From contig DATJTJ010000135.1 of assembly GCA_035503515.1 (NCBI GenBank), positions 45,208-109,207 on the forward strand: a stretch of 64,000 bases of DNA. Direction: 5' to 3'. The stretch's first letter is position 1. The number at the start of each line of letters is the position of its first letter. The notes below the pieces were generated by a model. The model worked only from the letters and a program-made list of their open reading frames with translations, was not told where the DNA came from and did not search any database. A program made the translations under genes and the position numbers. The DNA is from DAIDKA01 sp035503515. GTDB lineage: Bacteria; Pseudomonadota; Gammaproteobacteria; Steroidobacterales; Steroidobacteraceae. This document shows positions 63,345-64,000 of the stretch, in pieces.

Positions 63345-64000
63345 ATGTCCAACTGGATATGGGACCGCCTGGATGCCGCCGTCTTCGGCAAGGCCTCCGG
63401 ACGGTCCGGCACCCTGCGCACGCTGGTCCGCATCGGGCGCTATCCCTATGCCGTGGTCCGCGACCTCGCCGGCGGGGAGATCAACATGCGCGCCACGGCG
63501 CTGGTGTTCACCACGGTGCTGTCGCTGGTGCCGCTGCTGGCGTTCAGCTTCATCGTCATCCGTGAGCTCGGAGGCCACGGCGGCCAGGACCTGCAGCCCA
63601 TCGTCAAGGAGTTCTTCCGCCCCATCGGCGCCAGCGCCGACAGCATGACCCGCCAGGTGCTGCAGTTCGCGGGGCGCATGCGCCGGGGCGTCGTGGGGGT
63701 ACTGGGGCTCGCGCTCCTGACCTGGTCGCTGATCGGCACCATCCAGAAGGTCGAGGACAGCTTCAACTACGTGTGGCGGGTGCCCGAGCCGCGCAGCGTC
63801 GGCCGGCGCATCGGCGAGTTCCTCGCCCTGCTGGTGATCGGACCGGTGCTGCTCGGCGGCTTCATCGCGCTGTCGCACACGGCCTTCATCGCCGGCCCGC
63901 TGCAGCTGGCGACCTCGCTGCCGCTGGTGAAGCGGCTGATGAGCCTCGGGGTGCACGTCGCTCCGTATGTCATGGTCACCGTGCTGTTCACGCTCCTGTA
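63345..64000 (+). CDS. YihY/BrkB-family membrane protein (cut by window edge)
   Basis: The first 218 codons of a polytopic inner-membrane protein of the YihY/virulence factor BrkB family. Family blocks include INMRATALVFTTVLSLVPLLAF (cited as about 46-67), GVVGVLGLALLTWSLIGTIQKVEDSFNYVWRV, cited as about 105-136, and RRIGEFLALLVIGPVLLG. Despite earlier naming it is not RNase BN. Function is not settled. It begins 7 bases after purC, so it is probably cotranscribed. Confidence 0.9.
   Translation, partial: MSNWIWDRLDAAVFGKASGRSGTLRTLVRIGRYPYAVVRDLAGGEINMRATALVFTTVLSLVPLLAFSFIVIRELGGHGGQDLQPIVKEFFRPIGASADSMTRQVLQFAGRMRRGVVGVLGLALLTWSLIGTIQKVEDSFNYVWRVPEPRSVGRRIGEFLALLVIGPVLLGGFIALSHTAFIAGPLQLATSLPLVKRLMSLGVHVAPYVMVTVLFTLL

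Overview
The window is about 64 kb of dense, GC-rich bacterial chromosome, almost all of it coding. The gene content points to a gammaproteobacterium. The block ygfB-pepP-ubiH-ubiI diverges from a zapB-like gene, zapA, 6S RNA, fau (ygfA) and then rpiA, an arrangement familiar from Escherichia coli. It also has a Crp/Clp regulator, DjlA, and OpgG, OpgH and OpgD. A Coq7-type hydroxylase, a short OpgH, a Lhr helicase and a PQQ dehydrogenase fit the Xanthomonadales/Nevskiales/Steroidobacterales neighbourhood better than enterics. That placement is inference. I see no insertion sequence, prophage, CRISPR array or rRNA; there is one tRNA (Gln, CTG).

Left part (1-26 kb): the tail of a probable carbonic anhydrase; a reverse-strand run EthD protein, UPF0303 protein, Lhr helicase, OpgG, OpgH; an AcvB/VirJ hydrolase; a delta-9 type desaturase with a coiled-coil tail and a perfect terminator; a YebC-family protein; peptide deformylase; a secreted NAD(P)-binding protein; a beta-lactamase-fold protein whose catalytic serine position is Asp; FolD; an amidohydrolase/PH-SHOCT pair divergent from a carotenoid oxygenase; small housekeeping genes; and a reverse-strand lipid-flavoured run (Cfa-like methyltransferase, flavoprotein reductase, DUF3014, GST, EamA).

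Middle part (26-47 kb): MarR, NUDIX and rhomboid genes; an AttEFGH-like ABC system (ATPase, one large FtsX-type permease, lipocalin-like lipoprotein); HIT, HAD and ornithine decarboxylase genes; TsaC/Sua5; a large Nma111-type tandem Deg protease; diacylglycerol kinase; IspG; pterin dehydratase; two ubiquinone flavin hydroxylases; PepP; YgfB; the ZapB-like and ZapA genes; and 6S RNA.

Right part (47-64 kb): Fau, an EVE protein, a 16-codon lysine/alanine-only ORF with its own promoter and a set of strong hairpins, RpiA, a PQQ dehydrogenase/cytochrome operon, a broken alpha/beta hydrolase, VOC and aldo-keto reductase genes, an operon of CDP-alcohol phosphatidyltransferase-PlsC-CdsA resembling E. 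coli ynb genes, OpgD, tRNA-Gln, rplM-rpsI, Coq7, a Crp homologue with an acidic tail, Rpe, DjlA, PurC and a truncated YihY/BrkB protein. The best leads for something undescribed are the 16-codon K/A ORF with its structured RNA, the YnbA-like phospholipid operon with an altered CDP-alcohol motif, the Asp-substituted beta-lactamase-fold protein, and the PQQ dehydrogenase operon with a D-x-D active site. Nothing here amounts to a proven new system.
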